Source: Myxococcus dinghuensis
Lineage (GTDB): Bacteria; Myxococcota; Myxococcia; Myxococcales; Myxococcaceae
Direction: 5' to 3'
Length of the DNA stretch: 55,087 nucleotides
NCBI RefSeq assembly: GCF_024198235.1
Contig: NZ_JAKCFB010000052.1
Span: 1-55,087, forward strand
Under the pieces are notes generated by a model. It was not told the DNA's origin. It searched no databases and worked only from the letters and a program-made list of their open reading frames with translations. How positions within the stretch are numbered: the first letter of the stretch is position 1; the number at the start of each line of letters is the position of its first letter. A program made the position numbers and the translations under genes. Below are positions 15,784 through 24,483 of the stretch, piece after piece.

Positions 15784-16761
15784 ATGCGCGCACTGCAGCT
15801 GCAGCGACTCGACGGGCCCGAGGGGCTCGCGTTGGTGGACATGCCGGAGCCCGAGGCCGCGGACGCGGTGCTCATCGACGTGGTGGCCGCGGGCGTGAGC
15901 TTCCCGGACCTGCTGCTGACACGAGGGCAGTACCAGATGAAGCCACCGGTGCCGTTCGTGCCGGGCGTGGAGGTGGCGGGCGTGGTGCGCAGCGCGCCCG
16001 CGGGCGCGAGCGTGAAGACGGGCGACCGGGTGATGGCGTTCAGCTTCGGGCTGGGCGGCTTCGCGGAGGTGGTGGCCATCCCCGCGGAGATGGTGTTCCG
16101 CATCCCCGCGCGGTGGAGCTTCGAGGCCGCCGCGGGCGTGGTGATGAACTACCACACGGCGCACTTCGCGCTGCACCGTCGCGGGCGGCTGAAGGCCGGA
16201 GAGACGGTGGTCGTCCACGGCGCCGCGGGGGGCGTGGGCACGGCCTCCGTGCAGGTGGCGCGGGGCGCCGGGGCCCGAGTGCTCGCGGTGGTGAGCGACG
16301 AGCGCAAGGCGCAGGTGGCGAAGCAGGCCGGCGCGCACGAGGTGCTGTTGTCCACCGGGGACTGGCCCGCCCAGGTGAAGGAGAAGACGGGCGGGCTGGG
16401 CGCCAACGTGGTGCTGGACCCGGTGGGCGGCGACATCTTCGACAAGAGCCTCAAGGTGCTCGCGCCGGAGGGGCGCCTGCTCGTGGTGGGCTTCGCCGGA
16501 GGGCGCATCCCGGAGGTGGCGGTGAACCGGCTGCTGCTGCGCAACGTCGACGTGGTGGGCGTGGCGTGGGGCGGCTTCCTCATCCACGAGCCGTCGCTGA
16601 CGGCCACCATCGCCAAGGACCTGGAGGCCATGGCCGACCAGGGCGTGCTCGAGCCGGTGGTGGGCGCCGTCTTCCCCCTCGAGCAGGGGACGCAGGCGCT
16701 GCGAGAGCTGGAGACCCGCCGCGCCACCGGCAAGGTCGTGCTGCGCATCAAGCCCGGCTGA
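15784..16761 (+). CDS. Zinc-free quinone oxidoreductase (MDR superfamily)
   Basis: A 325-residue NADPH-dependent medium-chain reductase. The N-terminal GroES-like part includes VSFPDLLLTRGQYQ and PFVPGVEVAGVV; the nucleotide-binding motif HGAAGGVGTASVQVA (about residues 143-157) is of the quinone oxidoreductase type, and later DPVGGDIFDKSL and VGFAGGRIPEV are typical of the QOR2-like branch. Zinc-ligand cysteines are absent. The ATG at 15784 is chosen for its GGGAGGAAGGG site. Likely reduces quinones or enoyl compounds; exact substrate unknown. Divergent from the metalloprotease. Confidence 0.88.
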   Translation: MRALQLQRLDGPEGLALVDMPEPEAADAVLIDVVAAGVSFPDLLLTRGQYQMKPPVPFVPGVEVAGVVRSAPAGASVKTGDRVMAFSFGLGGFAEVVAIPAEMVFRIPARWSFEAAAGVVMNYHTAHFALHRRGRLKAGETVVVHGAAGGVGTASVQVARGAGARVLAVVSDERKAQVAKQAGAHEVLLSTGDWPAQVKEKTGGLGANVVLDPVGGDIFDKSLKVLAPEGRLLVVGFAGGRIPEVAVNRLLLRNVDVVGVAWGGFLIHEPSLTATIAKDLEAMADQGVLEPVVGAVFPLEQGTQALRELETRRATGKVVLRIKPG

Positions 16762-16863
16762 CGCGCGCCTCGCGGACGCCCACCCGCCGTGCGGGCGGGC
16801 TCGCCGCCGCGCCCTGTCCCCCGCGGCGCGGCGGTCACACCTTGCATCCGTGAGGAGCACGCC

Positions 16864-17163
16864 ATGGCGGATGACACCCTGGACCGGAAGCATCAGCGGG
16901 AGCGCGAGGAGGAGCGGCGCCGCCTGCGTGAACAAGAGGGGAGAGACCTGGAGGTCGAGGCCCGCCGGGGCACGCGCCCCCTGGAGGGCTACGCGGGAGG
17001 TCACACGACGTGGGTGAGCGCCCAGGACGACGCCGCCGCCTCGCGCGTCCACGCCCACGACGCCGAGGAGTCCTGGAAGGCCAGCGAACGTCAGGCCCGC
17101 CTGGAGCCCGAGCCCGAGGACGCCGAGTCGCCGGAGGCCCGGCCGCCCCCCGAGCGGGATTGA
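16864..17163 (+). CDS. Small highly charged protein
   Basis: A 99-residue protein of unknown function, about half charged residues (KHQREREEERRRLREQEGRD), followed by a less charged section (GYAGGHTTWVSAQDDAAASR) and a Pro/Glu-rich end. It has no Cys, no signal peptide and no recognised domain, and is probably a cytosolic coiled-coil or disordered protein. The ATG at 16864 has GTGAGGAG upstream. It sits between the oxidoreductase and the YcaQ-like gene on the same strand. Confidence 0.6.
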   Translation: MADDTLDRKHQREREEERRRLREQEGRDLEVEARRGTRPLEGYAGGHTTWVSAQDDAAASRVHAHDAEESWKASERQARLEPEPEDAESPEARPPPERD

Positions 17164-17230
17164 GGCGACGCGCGGAGGCGGGCCCCGAGCGCGCCGCCCC
17201 GCGTCCGGGAGCCCCTGTTAACGTCGCGCC

Positions 17231-18412
17231 GTGGCTTCCACCTCGCTCCCCTCCCCCGTCACGCTCCAGCCCGACGAGGCGCGGCGCTTCCTCGTCGGTC
17301 AGCTCGGGCTCGCGGGCCCGCTCCTGCCCCCGGGCGCGCGCGGTGTCCGGGCCCTGCTCAAGTCGCTGCGCTGCATCCAGTTGGATCCGCTGGACGTCAT
17401 CGGCACCAACGCGGACCTGGTGGCGCTGGCGCGCGTGGACGGCTTGAAGCGCGGCGACGTGTACCGCCACCTGATGCCCGGACACGCCTTCGAGCACTTC
17501 GCGAAGGAGCGCTGCCTGCTGCCCGCCAGCGCCTTCCCGTACTACCGGGAGCAGGCCGCCACGCGGACGCCCTGGTGGAGCCTGGAGGAGCGCCTGCGGC
17601 GCGTGCCGGAGCCGGTGCTGCGCGCGGTGCTGGACGAGGTGGTGTCCCGGGGGCCCTCCTCGCCCCGGGACTTGAAGGACCATGGCGCGGTGGTGCCCAT
17701 CGACTGGAGTGGCTGGAAGGGCACCGCGCGCGCCACCGCCATGGCGCTGGAGGTGTTGTGGGCCCGCTGCGAGGTGGTGGTGTGCGGGCGCGTCCAGGGA
17801 GGCAAGGTCTACGACGTGCCCCACCGCGCCCTGCCCCGCATGGCCGCCGCCACGACGAAGCACACCTTCGAGCGCTGGGCGCTGCTGGAGCGCGTGGAGG
17901 CCGCGGGGCTGCTCAGCCGCGCCAGCGGACCCCACTGGTCGATGCTGGCCCCGGTGCGCACCTCGGGGCTCCCGGACACGCTCGTGCGCGAAGGCATGCT
18001 GGAGGAGGTCTCCGTGCCGGGCTCACCTCGGCGCTATCTGGCCCCACGGGGCTTCCGCGAGCGCGCGTTCCCGGAGCCCGACGCGCGCATGCGCATCCTC
18101 GGGCCGCTGGACCCGGTGTTGTGGGACCGGGGCCTCGTGCGGGTCGCGTTCGGGTTCGACTACATCTGGGAGGTCTACAAGCCCCCGGCCCAGCGCAAGT
18201 GGGGGTGGTACGTGTGTCCGTTGCTCCACCGGGGTCGGCTCGTCGGGCGGCTGGAGGCGCGGGTGCGCGAGGGCGAGCTGCAGGTGGACAACCTCTGGCG
18301 CGAGAAGGGCGTGAAGCTGGATGACGCGGCGCTGGACGAGACGCTCGCCCGCCACGCGGCGGCCTGTGGCGCCCTCCGGGTCCGTCGCCCCCGGGCGCGC
18401 GTGGCCTCGTGA
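17231..18412 (+). CDS. YcaQ/AlkX-family DNA glycosylase (winged-helix)
   Basis: A 393-residue member of the HTH_42 (YcaQ/AlkZ) family, which excise damaged bases including DNA interstrand crosslinks. The catalytic motif Q-hydrophobic-D is present as Gln50-Leu51-Asp52 in CIQLDPLDVIGTNADLV, which places it with E. coli YcaQ (AlkX) rather than the QxQ-type AlkZ. Conserved later pieces include FEHFAKERCLLP, GWKGTARATAMALE, FGFDYIWEVYKPP and KWGWYVCPLLHRGRLVGRL. The start is a GTG. Three winged-helix segments are expected by family. It converges on the small gene at 18420. Confidence 0.9.
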   Translation: MASTSLPSPVTLQPDEARRFLVGQLGLAGPLLPPGARGVRALLKSLRCIQLDPLDVIGTNADLVALARVDGLKRGDVYRHLMPGHAFEHFAKERCLLPASAFPYYREQAATRTPWWSLEERLRRVPEPVLRAVLDEVVSRGPSSPRDLKDHGAVVPIDWSGWKGTARATAMALEVLWARCEVVVCGRVQGGKVYDVPHRALPRMAAATTKHTFERWALLERVEAAGLLSRASGPHWSMLAPVRTSGLPDTLVREGMLEEVSVPGSPRRYLAPRGFRERAFPEPDARMRILGPLDPVLWDRGLVRVAFGFDYIWEVYKPPAQRKWGWYVCPLLHRGRLVGRLEARVREGELQVDNLWREKGVKLDDAALDETLARHAAACGALRVRRPRARVAS

Positions 18413-18419
18413 CGTTTGC

Positions 18420-18830
18420 TCAGCGGGGCTCGGGGGGCGCCGGCAGCTCGCGCTCCAGGGCCTCCGCGGCGCCCGCGTCGCGCAGCACGCCGAAGCGCTG
18501 ACGCGAGCACGCGAGCAGGTGCCCCGCGTAGACGGTGTCCGACAGCGCCTCCGCGTACTCGCCATGCGCCGCGAGCACCCGCGCCCGCTCGTCCACCAGG
18601 TGGGCGAGGATGCGCGCCTGCTCCGCGTGGGCGAACAGGCGCACCACGGAGCGCGCGTCGAACAGGAGCAGCGTGTCGAACTCCATCCCGAGCGTGGTGA
18701 GGCACGCCTCGCGCAGCCCCTGGAGGCACGCATCGCGTGACTGCTCCGCACGCATGCGGGCGAGGTTCGGGGCCAGCCGGCCGAGCTCGCGAAGGGCCTG
18801 GAGGGTGAGGACCTGACGCAGAAGGGGCAT
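18420..18830 (-). CDS. Small helical protein of unknown function
   Basis: A 136-residue predicted helical protein (for example RELGRLAPNLARMRAEQSRD, FAHAEQARILAHLVDERARV, GHLLACSRQRFGVLRDAG) with no recognised motif. The frame is open upstream as far as 18932, but codons before the ATG at 18830 lose the GC-rich third position seen after it, so I start here; this also leaves about 110 bases for promoters shared with the divergent beta-helix gene. There is no clear ribosome site at this start, which lowers confidence. Confidence 0.5.
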   Translation of the reverse strand: MPLLRQVLTLQALRELGRLAPNLARMRAEQSRDACLQGLREACLTTLGMEFDTLLLFDARSVVRLFAHAEQARILAHLVDERARVLAAHGEYAEALSDTVYAGHLLACSRQRFGVLRDAGAAEALERELPAPPEPR

Positions 18831-18941
18831 GCGGAGGGCAACTACACCTCGGACGCACGGAATCATCCAGTCCCACCGCTCCAGGGTCTCGCCGGCCATG
18901 GAGCGATGGACCGGTGCCGCCCACCGCGCCACACTCGGCGG

Positions 18942-20561
18942 ATGCGCCCGTCACGCCTCGTCCTCGTGCTCCTGTTCCAGTCGCTCGCTGCCCAGGCCGC
19001 CGAGTATCGGGTCGGCCCGGACCAGGCGTATGCCAGCATCGGAGCGGTGCCCTGGGAAGCGCTCCAGCCCGGTGACACGGTGTACATCCACGCGCGACTC
19101 ACGCCGTACGTGGAGAAGTGGGTGCTCGGACGCAGGGGCACCGCGACGGCGCCCATCACCGTGCGCGGCGTGCGCGATGAGGCGGGCAACCTGCCGGTCA
19201 TCGTCGGCGAGAACGCGACGACCCGCTCGCAGCTCGACTTCTGGAACGAGCAGCGCGGCATCCTCAAGATTGGTGGCGCCAACTCGCCCGCGGACACCCT
19301 GCCCGCCTACATCGTGGTGGAGGACCTGCACCTGCGTCGCGCGCGCGGGTCGTTCACGGGCCGCTCCGGCTCCTCCTCGTACACCGCCAACGCCGCGGCC
19401 ATCTTCATCGAGAAGGGCGAGCACATCACCATCCGGGGTTGCGTCCTGGAGGACAGCGGCAACGGCCTGTTCATCGCCAGCGAGACGTCGGACGTGCTCG
19501 TCGAGCGCAACGAAATCCGGGGCAACGGCAATACCGGCAGCATCAAGGAACACAACGCGTACACGGAGGCGCTGGGCATCACCTATCAGTTCAACCGCTT
19601 CGGCCCGCTGTGCGTGGGCTGCCAGGGCAACAACCTGAAGGACCGGTCCGCCGGCACCGTCATCCGGTACAACTGGATCGAAGGCGGCAACCGTCAGCTC
19701 GACCTGGTGGACTCCGAGAGCCCGAAGCTGCTCGCCGACGCGTCGTATGGACGCACGTTCGTCTACGGAAACGTGCTCATCGAGCACGATGGCGCCGGCA
19801 ACCGGCAGATCATCCACTTCGGCGGGGACAGTGGGAACGTGGCGAACTACCGCCCCCAGCTCTACCTCTTCCACAACACCGTCGTCTCGACGCGCACGGA
19901 CCGCACGACGCTGCTGCGCCTGTCCGACAACACGCAGACCGCCGATGTGACGAGCAACGTCGTCATGGTGACCGCCAGCGGTAGCAACAACCTGTCGCTC
20001 TCTGACGAGGCGGGGACGCTGCGCCATGGCGGCAACTGGTACGCCCCCGGCTACCTCCCGGCGTTCGGACCGGTCACCGGCGCCGTGGTCGATACAGGCG
20101 GAAACCTCACGGGCAGCAATCCAGGCTTCGTGGACCCGGCCGGGAACTACCACCTGGAACCGGCGTCCCCGCTTCGGGGCAAGGCGGTCGCGCCGCCCGC
20201 GGAGGCCCGTGGCATGCTCGTGGACCGGCAATACGTGAAGCATCGCGGCGCGGAGCAGCGCGTGGTGAGCAGCCCCGCGCATATCGGCGCCTTCGGTGAC
20301 AGTGGCGACCCCATCCCCGGTTCGCCGGATCCAGAGACTCCCGACTCCGGCGTTCCCGACCCCGGGACTCCCGACGCGGGGCCCGATGTGCAGGACTCGG
20401 GGACGCCCGACGCGGGACCGGTCACGCCGGACTCGGGGACGACGAATCCACCGGGCGATGACGATGGAGGCTGTGGCGCCACGGGCGGAGGCTTCGCGGG
20501 CCCGCTCGGCCTGCTCTTCCTGGCGGCGCTCACACGGCGCAGGAGGCCAGCGCGGAGCTGA
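18942..20561 (+). CDS. Secreted right-handed beta-helix protein with MYXO-CTERM-like tail
   Basis: A 539-residue exported protein. The signal peptide (RLVLVLLFQSLAAQA) is followed by a parallel beta-helix: AYIVVEDLHLRRA, HITIRGCVLEDSGNGLFIA, DVLVERNEIRGNG and TVIRYNWIEGGN show the coil repeats of pectate-lyase-like folds. A linker of PDSG/PDPG/PDAG repeats (about residues 460-500) precedes a tail with GGCGATGG, a hydrophobic helix (GPLGLLFLAALT) and RRRRPARS. That Cys, helix and Arg arrangement matches the MYXO-CTERM sorting signal processed by myxosortases and leading to surface or vesicle anchoring. Likely binds or cuts a polysaccharide; no catalytic residues can be named. Confidence 0.83.
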   Translation: MRPSRLVLVLLFQSLAAQAAEYRVGPDQAYASIGAVPWEALQPGDTVYIHARLTPYVEKWVLGRRGTATAPITVRGVRDEAGNLPVIVGENATTRSQLDFWNEQRGILKIGGANSPADTLPAYIVVEDLHLRRARGSFTGRSGSSSYTANAAAIFIEKGEHITIRGCVLEDSGNGLFIASETSDVLVERNEIRGNGNTGSIKEHNAYTEALGITYQFNRFGPLCVGCQGNNLKDRSAGTVIRYNWIEGGNRQLDLVDSESPKLLADASYGRTFVYGNVLIEHDGAGNRQIIHFGGDSGNVANYRPQLYLFHNTVVSTRTDRTTLLRLSDNTQTADVTSNVVMVTASGSNNLSLSDEAGTLRHGGNWYAPGYLPAFGPVTGAVVDTGGNLTGSNPGFVDPAGNYHLEPASPLRGKAVAPPAEARGMLVDRQYVKHRGAEQRVVSSPAHIGAFGDSGDPIPGSPDPETPDSGVPDPGTPDAGPDVQDSGTPDAGPVTPDSGTTNPPGDDDGGCGATGGGFAGPLGLLFLAALTRRRRPARS

Positions 20562-20591
20562 GGTGGAAACCGACGCAACTCCAAGGCCATC

Positions 20592-21467
20592 CTACGACGA
20601 TTCCTCGGAGTCGAAGTCGCGGGAGCGGTGGGCCTTCAGGATTCGCACGAAGCTCTCACGCCGACGCGCCTCGGAACGACGCAGCGAGTCCAGATTGGCG
20701 ATCCAGACCGCCGCGTACGACCTCGGGTCCTCGCGCACCACGTCGACGAGCGCGTCGAGGAAGTTCCGGACCCGCTCCGGCTCCCGCCGCGCGGCGGGCG
20801 TCACGACATCCCATTCATACTCCGCCACCTCGTGCAGCGCGCCCTCCACGAAGGTGAGCACCCGGAAGATGATGAGGAGCCACCCCTCCGGGCCCTCCTG
20901 GGTGAGCACCCACTCGAGGGCCTTGGAGTCCGAGGCGAGCTTCGGCAGTCCCTCGAGGTACGCCTGGAGCGCCTCGGCCGAGAGTTCCTCGCCGGGCAGG
21001 GGCGGTTCGACGACGGTCTCCTCGGGCAGGAGGTCGAGCGCGGGGCGGTCCGGCATGCCCTCGGGTGAGAAGACCACGGAGCCCAGCCGCTTGCCGCCCC
21101 CGCCGGCATAGGTCGCGAAGGCGTCGAGTCGCCGTGCCTCCAGGTCGAAGACATAGACATAGGCCACGCCCCCGGTCGCATCCGGCGAGACCGGGAGGCT
21201 CGAGTCCTCATCCGCCTTGCGGTCATCCTCCGCCCCATCGCCCCCCATCATGCAGGTGGACCAGCCCCAGGGGGCCTCGTCGATGAGCCGCGCCACCACG
21301 GCCCCAAGGTCCCCCCCGGCGCGCTTGACACGCCACATGAGGTGTTGCCCGAGGCCGATGGGATAGCCATCCCAGTGATGATAGACGCCGCGCCAGGGCC
21401 GCGAGGAGACGTGCTCGGGAATCCCCGAGCCCGTCGTGTACACAGCGATTGCACCGGGAGTCGACAT
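20592..21467 (-). CDS. Protein with HWDGYP motif, unknown function
   Basis: A 291-residue soluble protein without signal peptide. The N-terminal 75 residues contain RGVYHHWDGYPIGLGQHL and later DEAPWGWSTCMM, a combination I recognise from uncharacterised bacterial proteins but cannot assign. The middle (GGVAYVYVFDLEARRLDAF) continues that domain. The C-terminal half is mainly helical (ALEWVLTQEGPEGWLLIIFR, LDALVDVVREDPRSYAAVWI, SEARRRESFVRILKAH). The start lacks a clear ribosome site. It ends 30 bases from the convergent beta-helix gene. No function can be given. Confidence 0.65.
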   Translation of the reverse strand: MSTPGAIAVYTTGSGIPEHVSSRPWRGVYHHWDGYPIGLGQHLMWRVKRAGGDLGAVVARLIDEAPWGWSTCMMGGDGAEDDRKADEDSSLPVSPDATGGVAYVYVFDLEARRLDAFATYAGGGGKRLGSVVFSPEGMPDRPALDLLPEETVVEPPLPGEELSAEALQAYLEGLPKLASDSKALEWVLTQEGPEGWLLIIFRVLTFVEGALHEVAEYEWDVVTPAARREPERVRNFLDALVDVVREDPRSYAAVWIANLDSLRRSEARRRESFVRILKAHRSRDFDSEESS

Positions 21468-21827
21468 GGAAGGGGAGTGTATCCCCCTTGCAGGACAAGC
21501 CCCGAATCGGTCGCTACCACCGGGTTGGCGTCGGCACCCACGGCTTCATCCATGCGCAAATCCGGGTGAGTCTGGAGGAAGGGTTTTTGGAGTCACCATT
21601 CCCACCCAACCCCATCCCGGCATCATGGACTTCTCGGCCGAGCAGGCCGAAGAGCCCCTCGATTCACTGGAGACGGCCGCGCTCGCGCTCGACGCCTGGT
21701 CCGTGTGTAGTCGCTCCGAAGGGGGTTCGGAGAGGTCGCTCCTCGGAGACGCCCAGCAGCAGGGGCTGGGGTCGAGGAACCTGCGCGGAGCTGCCCCCTG
21801 TACGACAACAGGGGCAGGCTGCGAGAC
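21468..21827. other. Intergenic region with hairpin before a TTG start
   Basis: About 360 bases between divergent genes. A strong hairpin lies at 21791-21817: CTGCCCCCTGT pairs with ACAGGGGCAG (one bulged C) around ACGACA, and ends 10 bases before the TTG of the next gene, so that the likely ribosome site (AGGGGCAGG) is inside the 3' arm. Another short frame beginning at 21625 looks protein-like for 30 codons but then degenerates and overlaps the next gene. Confidence 0.5.
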
Positions 21828-23249
21828 TTGCGCCCAGTGGTCGCCCCCGCTCCTCCCGCCCAGACTCCCGCGTCGCGTCCCGCGTCCCCCGCGCCGGGCT
21901 GGCGTGGTTCGCTCGCGGTCTTCGCCACGGCCTTCGTCTTCCTCCTCGCGTTGGAGGCGCTCCTGCGCCGTCCCCCGTCGGAGGGCTGGCGTTTCCAGGC
22001 GTGGGACTCCGAGCGGATGATGCAGACGCTGTCGCTGCGGGAGCTGCGCGACGAGCCGCTGCGCTCGCTCTGGTATCTGCACATCCAACCGCCGCTGTTG
22101 GACGTGTTCCGCGCCACGCTCGCGCAGCTCCACCGTTCCCTGGACGGCGCGGCGCTGGTCGACGCCGTGGACCGCTGGACCTACGTCGCGTGGGCGGGCG
22201 TCTTCGCGCTCATCACCATGCTCGTCTTCCGCTGGGTATACCGGCTCGCGGGGCGCAACGTCGCGCTGGTGGGCGCGGCAGTGAGCACGCTCCACCCAGC
22301 GGCGCTCGCCTTCGCCACGCTGCTGGATGGCACGTTGGCCAGCGCCGCCGCGTTCCTCTGGTTCAGCTACGAGCTGTGGCGCTTCCACCGCGCCGAGGGC
22401 TCCGTGGCCCGGCTCGCCGCCGCGTCACTCGTCCTCTTCTACCTGCGCTCCATCTTCCAGTGGCCCTTCTTCGCCCTGGTGGCCCTGTGCCTGCTCGCGA
22501 TGCGAGTCCCGCGCGGACAGGTGGCGCGATACCTCGGTGTGACGCTCCTGGTCGCGGGCCCCTACGTCCTCAAGCAGCAGGTGCTCTTCGGCACGCCGAT
22601 GACCTCCACGTTCGACGGGCTCAACTTCTGCCGCGCCATCGGCATGGGGGAGCCGGACCTGGGCGCGGTGAAGCTGCCACCGGGCGCGCTCCCCACCTCG
22701 CTCCCCTCCCCCTCCAGCGCCGCGGTGTTGCGCGTGGAGGACAAGCTGGGAGGGCACTTCAACTACAACCACCTGGACTACCTGAGGTACTCGGCGGGAC
22801 TGAAGCACGTCTGTCGCCAGGCCCTGCTCGCGCGGCCCGTCACCGCGACGCTGGCGTCGTTCGTCGAGAACGCCGCCCTGTACGGTCAGCCCTCCAGCCG
22901 CTACCAGCCCAATGCCCTCGTGGACCGGCTGCCCTGGCGGGAGCCACTCGACGTCGTGTTCTCGTGGCCGGTGCTCGCAATCCTGGGGCTCGCCCTGGGC
23001 ATCGGCGCCGCCCGGAGACTGGAGGGCCGTGACGCGTGGCTTCGCGCGGCGGGACTGGTCCTGCCCGTGCTCTTCGTCTTCACGGTGAGCATCATGTTCG
23101 AGAAGGGCGAGAACATGCGGTTCAAGTACTTCCTCGAGCCGGTGCTGCTCGTCTTCTTCTGCGCGGAGCTGTCCCGCCTGACGTCCCGGGTCCTCTCCCG
23201 CCCTTCCGTCCCCACGTCCGCCGCCTCCGACGAACCGCTCGCCCGTTGA
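21828..23249 (+). CDS. Multi-pass membrane protein, GT39-like
   Basis: A 473-residue integral membrane protein with about nine or ten helices, resembling GT39/ArnT-type polyprenyl-phosphate-dependent glycosyltransferases. After the first helix (SLAVFATAFVFLLALEALLRR) the outer loop carries WDSERMMQ and LHIQPPLLDVF, in which the acidic residues and the H-x-Q-P-P element match the donor-binding loop of that superfamily. A soluble loop of about 100 residues lies in the C-terminal half, then final helices around FVFTVSIMFEKGENMRFKYF. Start is a TTG or the GTG three codons later. The hairpin just upstream may limit translation. Substrate unknown; transferase role inferred. Confidence 0.72.
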   Translation: MRPVVAPAPPAQTPASRPASPAPGWRGSLAVFATAFVFLLALEALLRRPPSEGWRFQAWDSERMMQTLSLRELRDEPLRSLWYLHIQPPLLDVFRATLAQLHRSLDGAALVDAVDRWTYVAWAGVFALITMLVFRWVYRLAGRNVALVGAAVSTLHPAALAFATLLDGTLASAAAFLWFSYELWRFHRAEGSVARLAAASLVLFYLRSIFQWPFFALVALCLLAMRVPRGQVARYLGVTLLVAGPYVLKQQVLFGTPMTSTFDGLNFCRAIGMGEPDLGAVKLPPGALPTSLPSPSSAAVLRVEDKLGGHFNYNHLDYLRYSAGLKHVCRQALLARPVTATLASFVENAALYGQPSSRYQPNALVDRLPWREPLDVVFSWPVLAILGLALGIGAARRLEGRDAWLRAAGLVLPVLFVFTVSIMFEKGENMRFKYFLEPVLLVFFCAELSRLTSRVLSRPSVPTSAASDEPLAR

Positions 23250-23370
23250 CGAAAGCGGTGACGCCCGCCGACGTCCTGGACGCCCGGCTGCTCGTATCGT
23301 GACAGGAGTCGCACAATGGGTCCCGCCCGCGCGCGACGTGGGGGGCGCGGTGCTACGATGCGGGCCGGAC

Positions 23371-24483
23371 ATGAAGGACCTCGATGCCATTCTCCGCGCC
23401 CGTGAGCGCAGCCGGGGACCGTGGGTCCTGGCCACCGTGGTCGCCGTCTCCGGCTCTTCCTATCGCAAGCCCGGCGCCCGGATGCTGATGGGCGAGGACG
23501 GGTGGCTCGCGGGCGGTGTCAGCGGCGGTTGCCTGGAGGCGGACATCGTCCGCAAGGCGTTCTTCTGGACGAGCAGTGGCCCGCGCGTGCTGCGCTACGA
23601 CTCCACGGGTGAGGGCGCCGAGGACGAGGGCGGACTGTCCTTCGCGCTCGGGTGCAACGGCGTGGTGGACGTGATGCTGGAGCGCTGTGAGCCGGGCCCG
23701 CTCGACGCGCTCGCCTTCGCGGACGAGGCGCGGCGTCAGGGGCGTCGCGCGGTGGTGGCCACCGTGTATCAGGGCCCCGCCAGCGCCCTGGGCACGCGGC
23801 TGATGATTCGCGACGACGGGCTGGAGGCCGGCGACGCGTCCGGCGCCCTGGGCGACGCCATGCGCGAGGCGGCGCGCGAGGCGCTCGCCGTGGGCCACAC
23901 CTGGAGCGGCCCCTGCGCCGGCGCGGACGTACTGGTGGAGGTGGTGGAGCCACCGCACTCGCTGGTCGTCTTCGGCAGTGGCTTCGACGTCGCGCCCGTG
24001 GTGACCCAGGCCGCCGGGCTCGGCTGGCACGTCACCGTCGTGGCGGACCGGCCCGCGCCCACCCTGCGCCGCCGCTTCCCGCTCGCGCACGCGGTCGTGT
24101 CCGCGAAGGCGGGCGCCGCGGGTGACGCCCTGTCCCTCTCGTCGAGGACGCTCGCGGTGTTGATGACCCACAGCCTGCCCCAGGACCGGGAGCTGCTCGC
24201 GGCGCTGCTGCCGCGCAGGCTGCGCTATCTCGGCGTGCTCGGCCCGCGCTCACGGACGGAGCGGTTGCTGGAGGGACTGGCCTTCACGCCCACCGCCGCG
24301 CAGCTCGAGGCGCTGCATGCGCCCGTGGGCCTGGACCTGGGCGCGGAGGGCGCGGAGGAGATTGCCCTCTCCATCGTCGCGGAGCTCCAGGCCGTGGTGG
24401 CCGACCGCGCGGGAGGCAAGCTGCGCGACCGCCGCGCGCCCATCCACACGGTGGCGCCGCCCCCCGCGCGGAGGCTGGCGTGA
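23371..24483 (+). CDS. XdhC/CoxI-family molybdenum-enzyme maturation factor
   Basis: A 370-residue protein of the XdhC family, which sulfurates and delivers molybdenum cofactor to xanthine dehydrogenase-type enzymes. The N-terminal XdhC/CoxI domain has VAVSGSSYRKPGARML and GWLAGGVSGGCLEADI, with the conserved Cys; the C-terminal half has a Rossmann fold starting LVVFGSGFDVAPVV and ending near GVLGPRSRTERLLEGL. The ATG at 23371 immediately precedes the family's usual N-terminus. Its stop overlaps the start of a MocA-like gene by four bases, so they are co-translated. No molybdenum enzyme is encoded in the window. Confidence 0.88.
   Translation: MKDLDAILRARERSRGPWVLATVVAVSGSSYRKPGARMLMGEDGWLAGGVSGGCLEADIVRKAFFWTSSGPRVLRYDSTGEGAEDEGGLSFALGCNGVVDVMLERCEPGPLDALAFADEARRQGRRAVVATVYQGPASALGTRLMIRDDGLEAGDASGALGDAMREAAREALAVGHTWSGPCAGADVLVEVVEPPHSLVVFGSGFDVAPVVTQAAGLGWHVTVVADRPAPTLRRRFPLAHAVVSAKAGAAGDALSLSSRTLAVLMTHSLPQDRELLAALLPRRLRYLGVLGPRSRTERLLEGLAFTPTAAQLEALHAPVGLDLGAEGAEEIALSIVAELQAVVADRAGGKLRDRRAPIHTVAPPPARRLA

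Noticed and set aside
21625..21840. A short frame beginning MDFSAEQAEEPLDSLE
   Set aside because: Reads well for about 30 codons but then runs into the hairpin and far into the GT39-like gene in another frame; no ribosome site.
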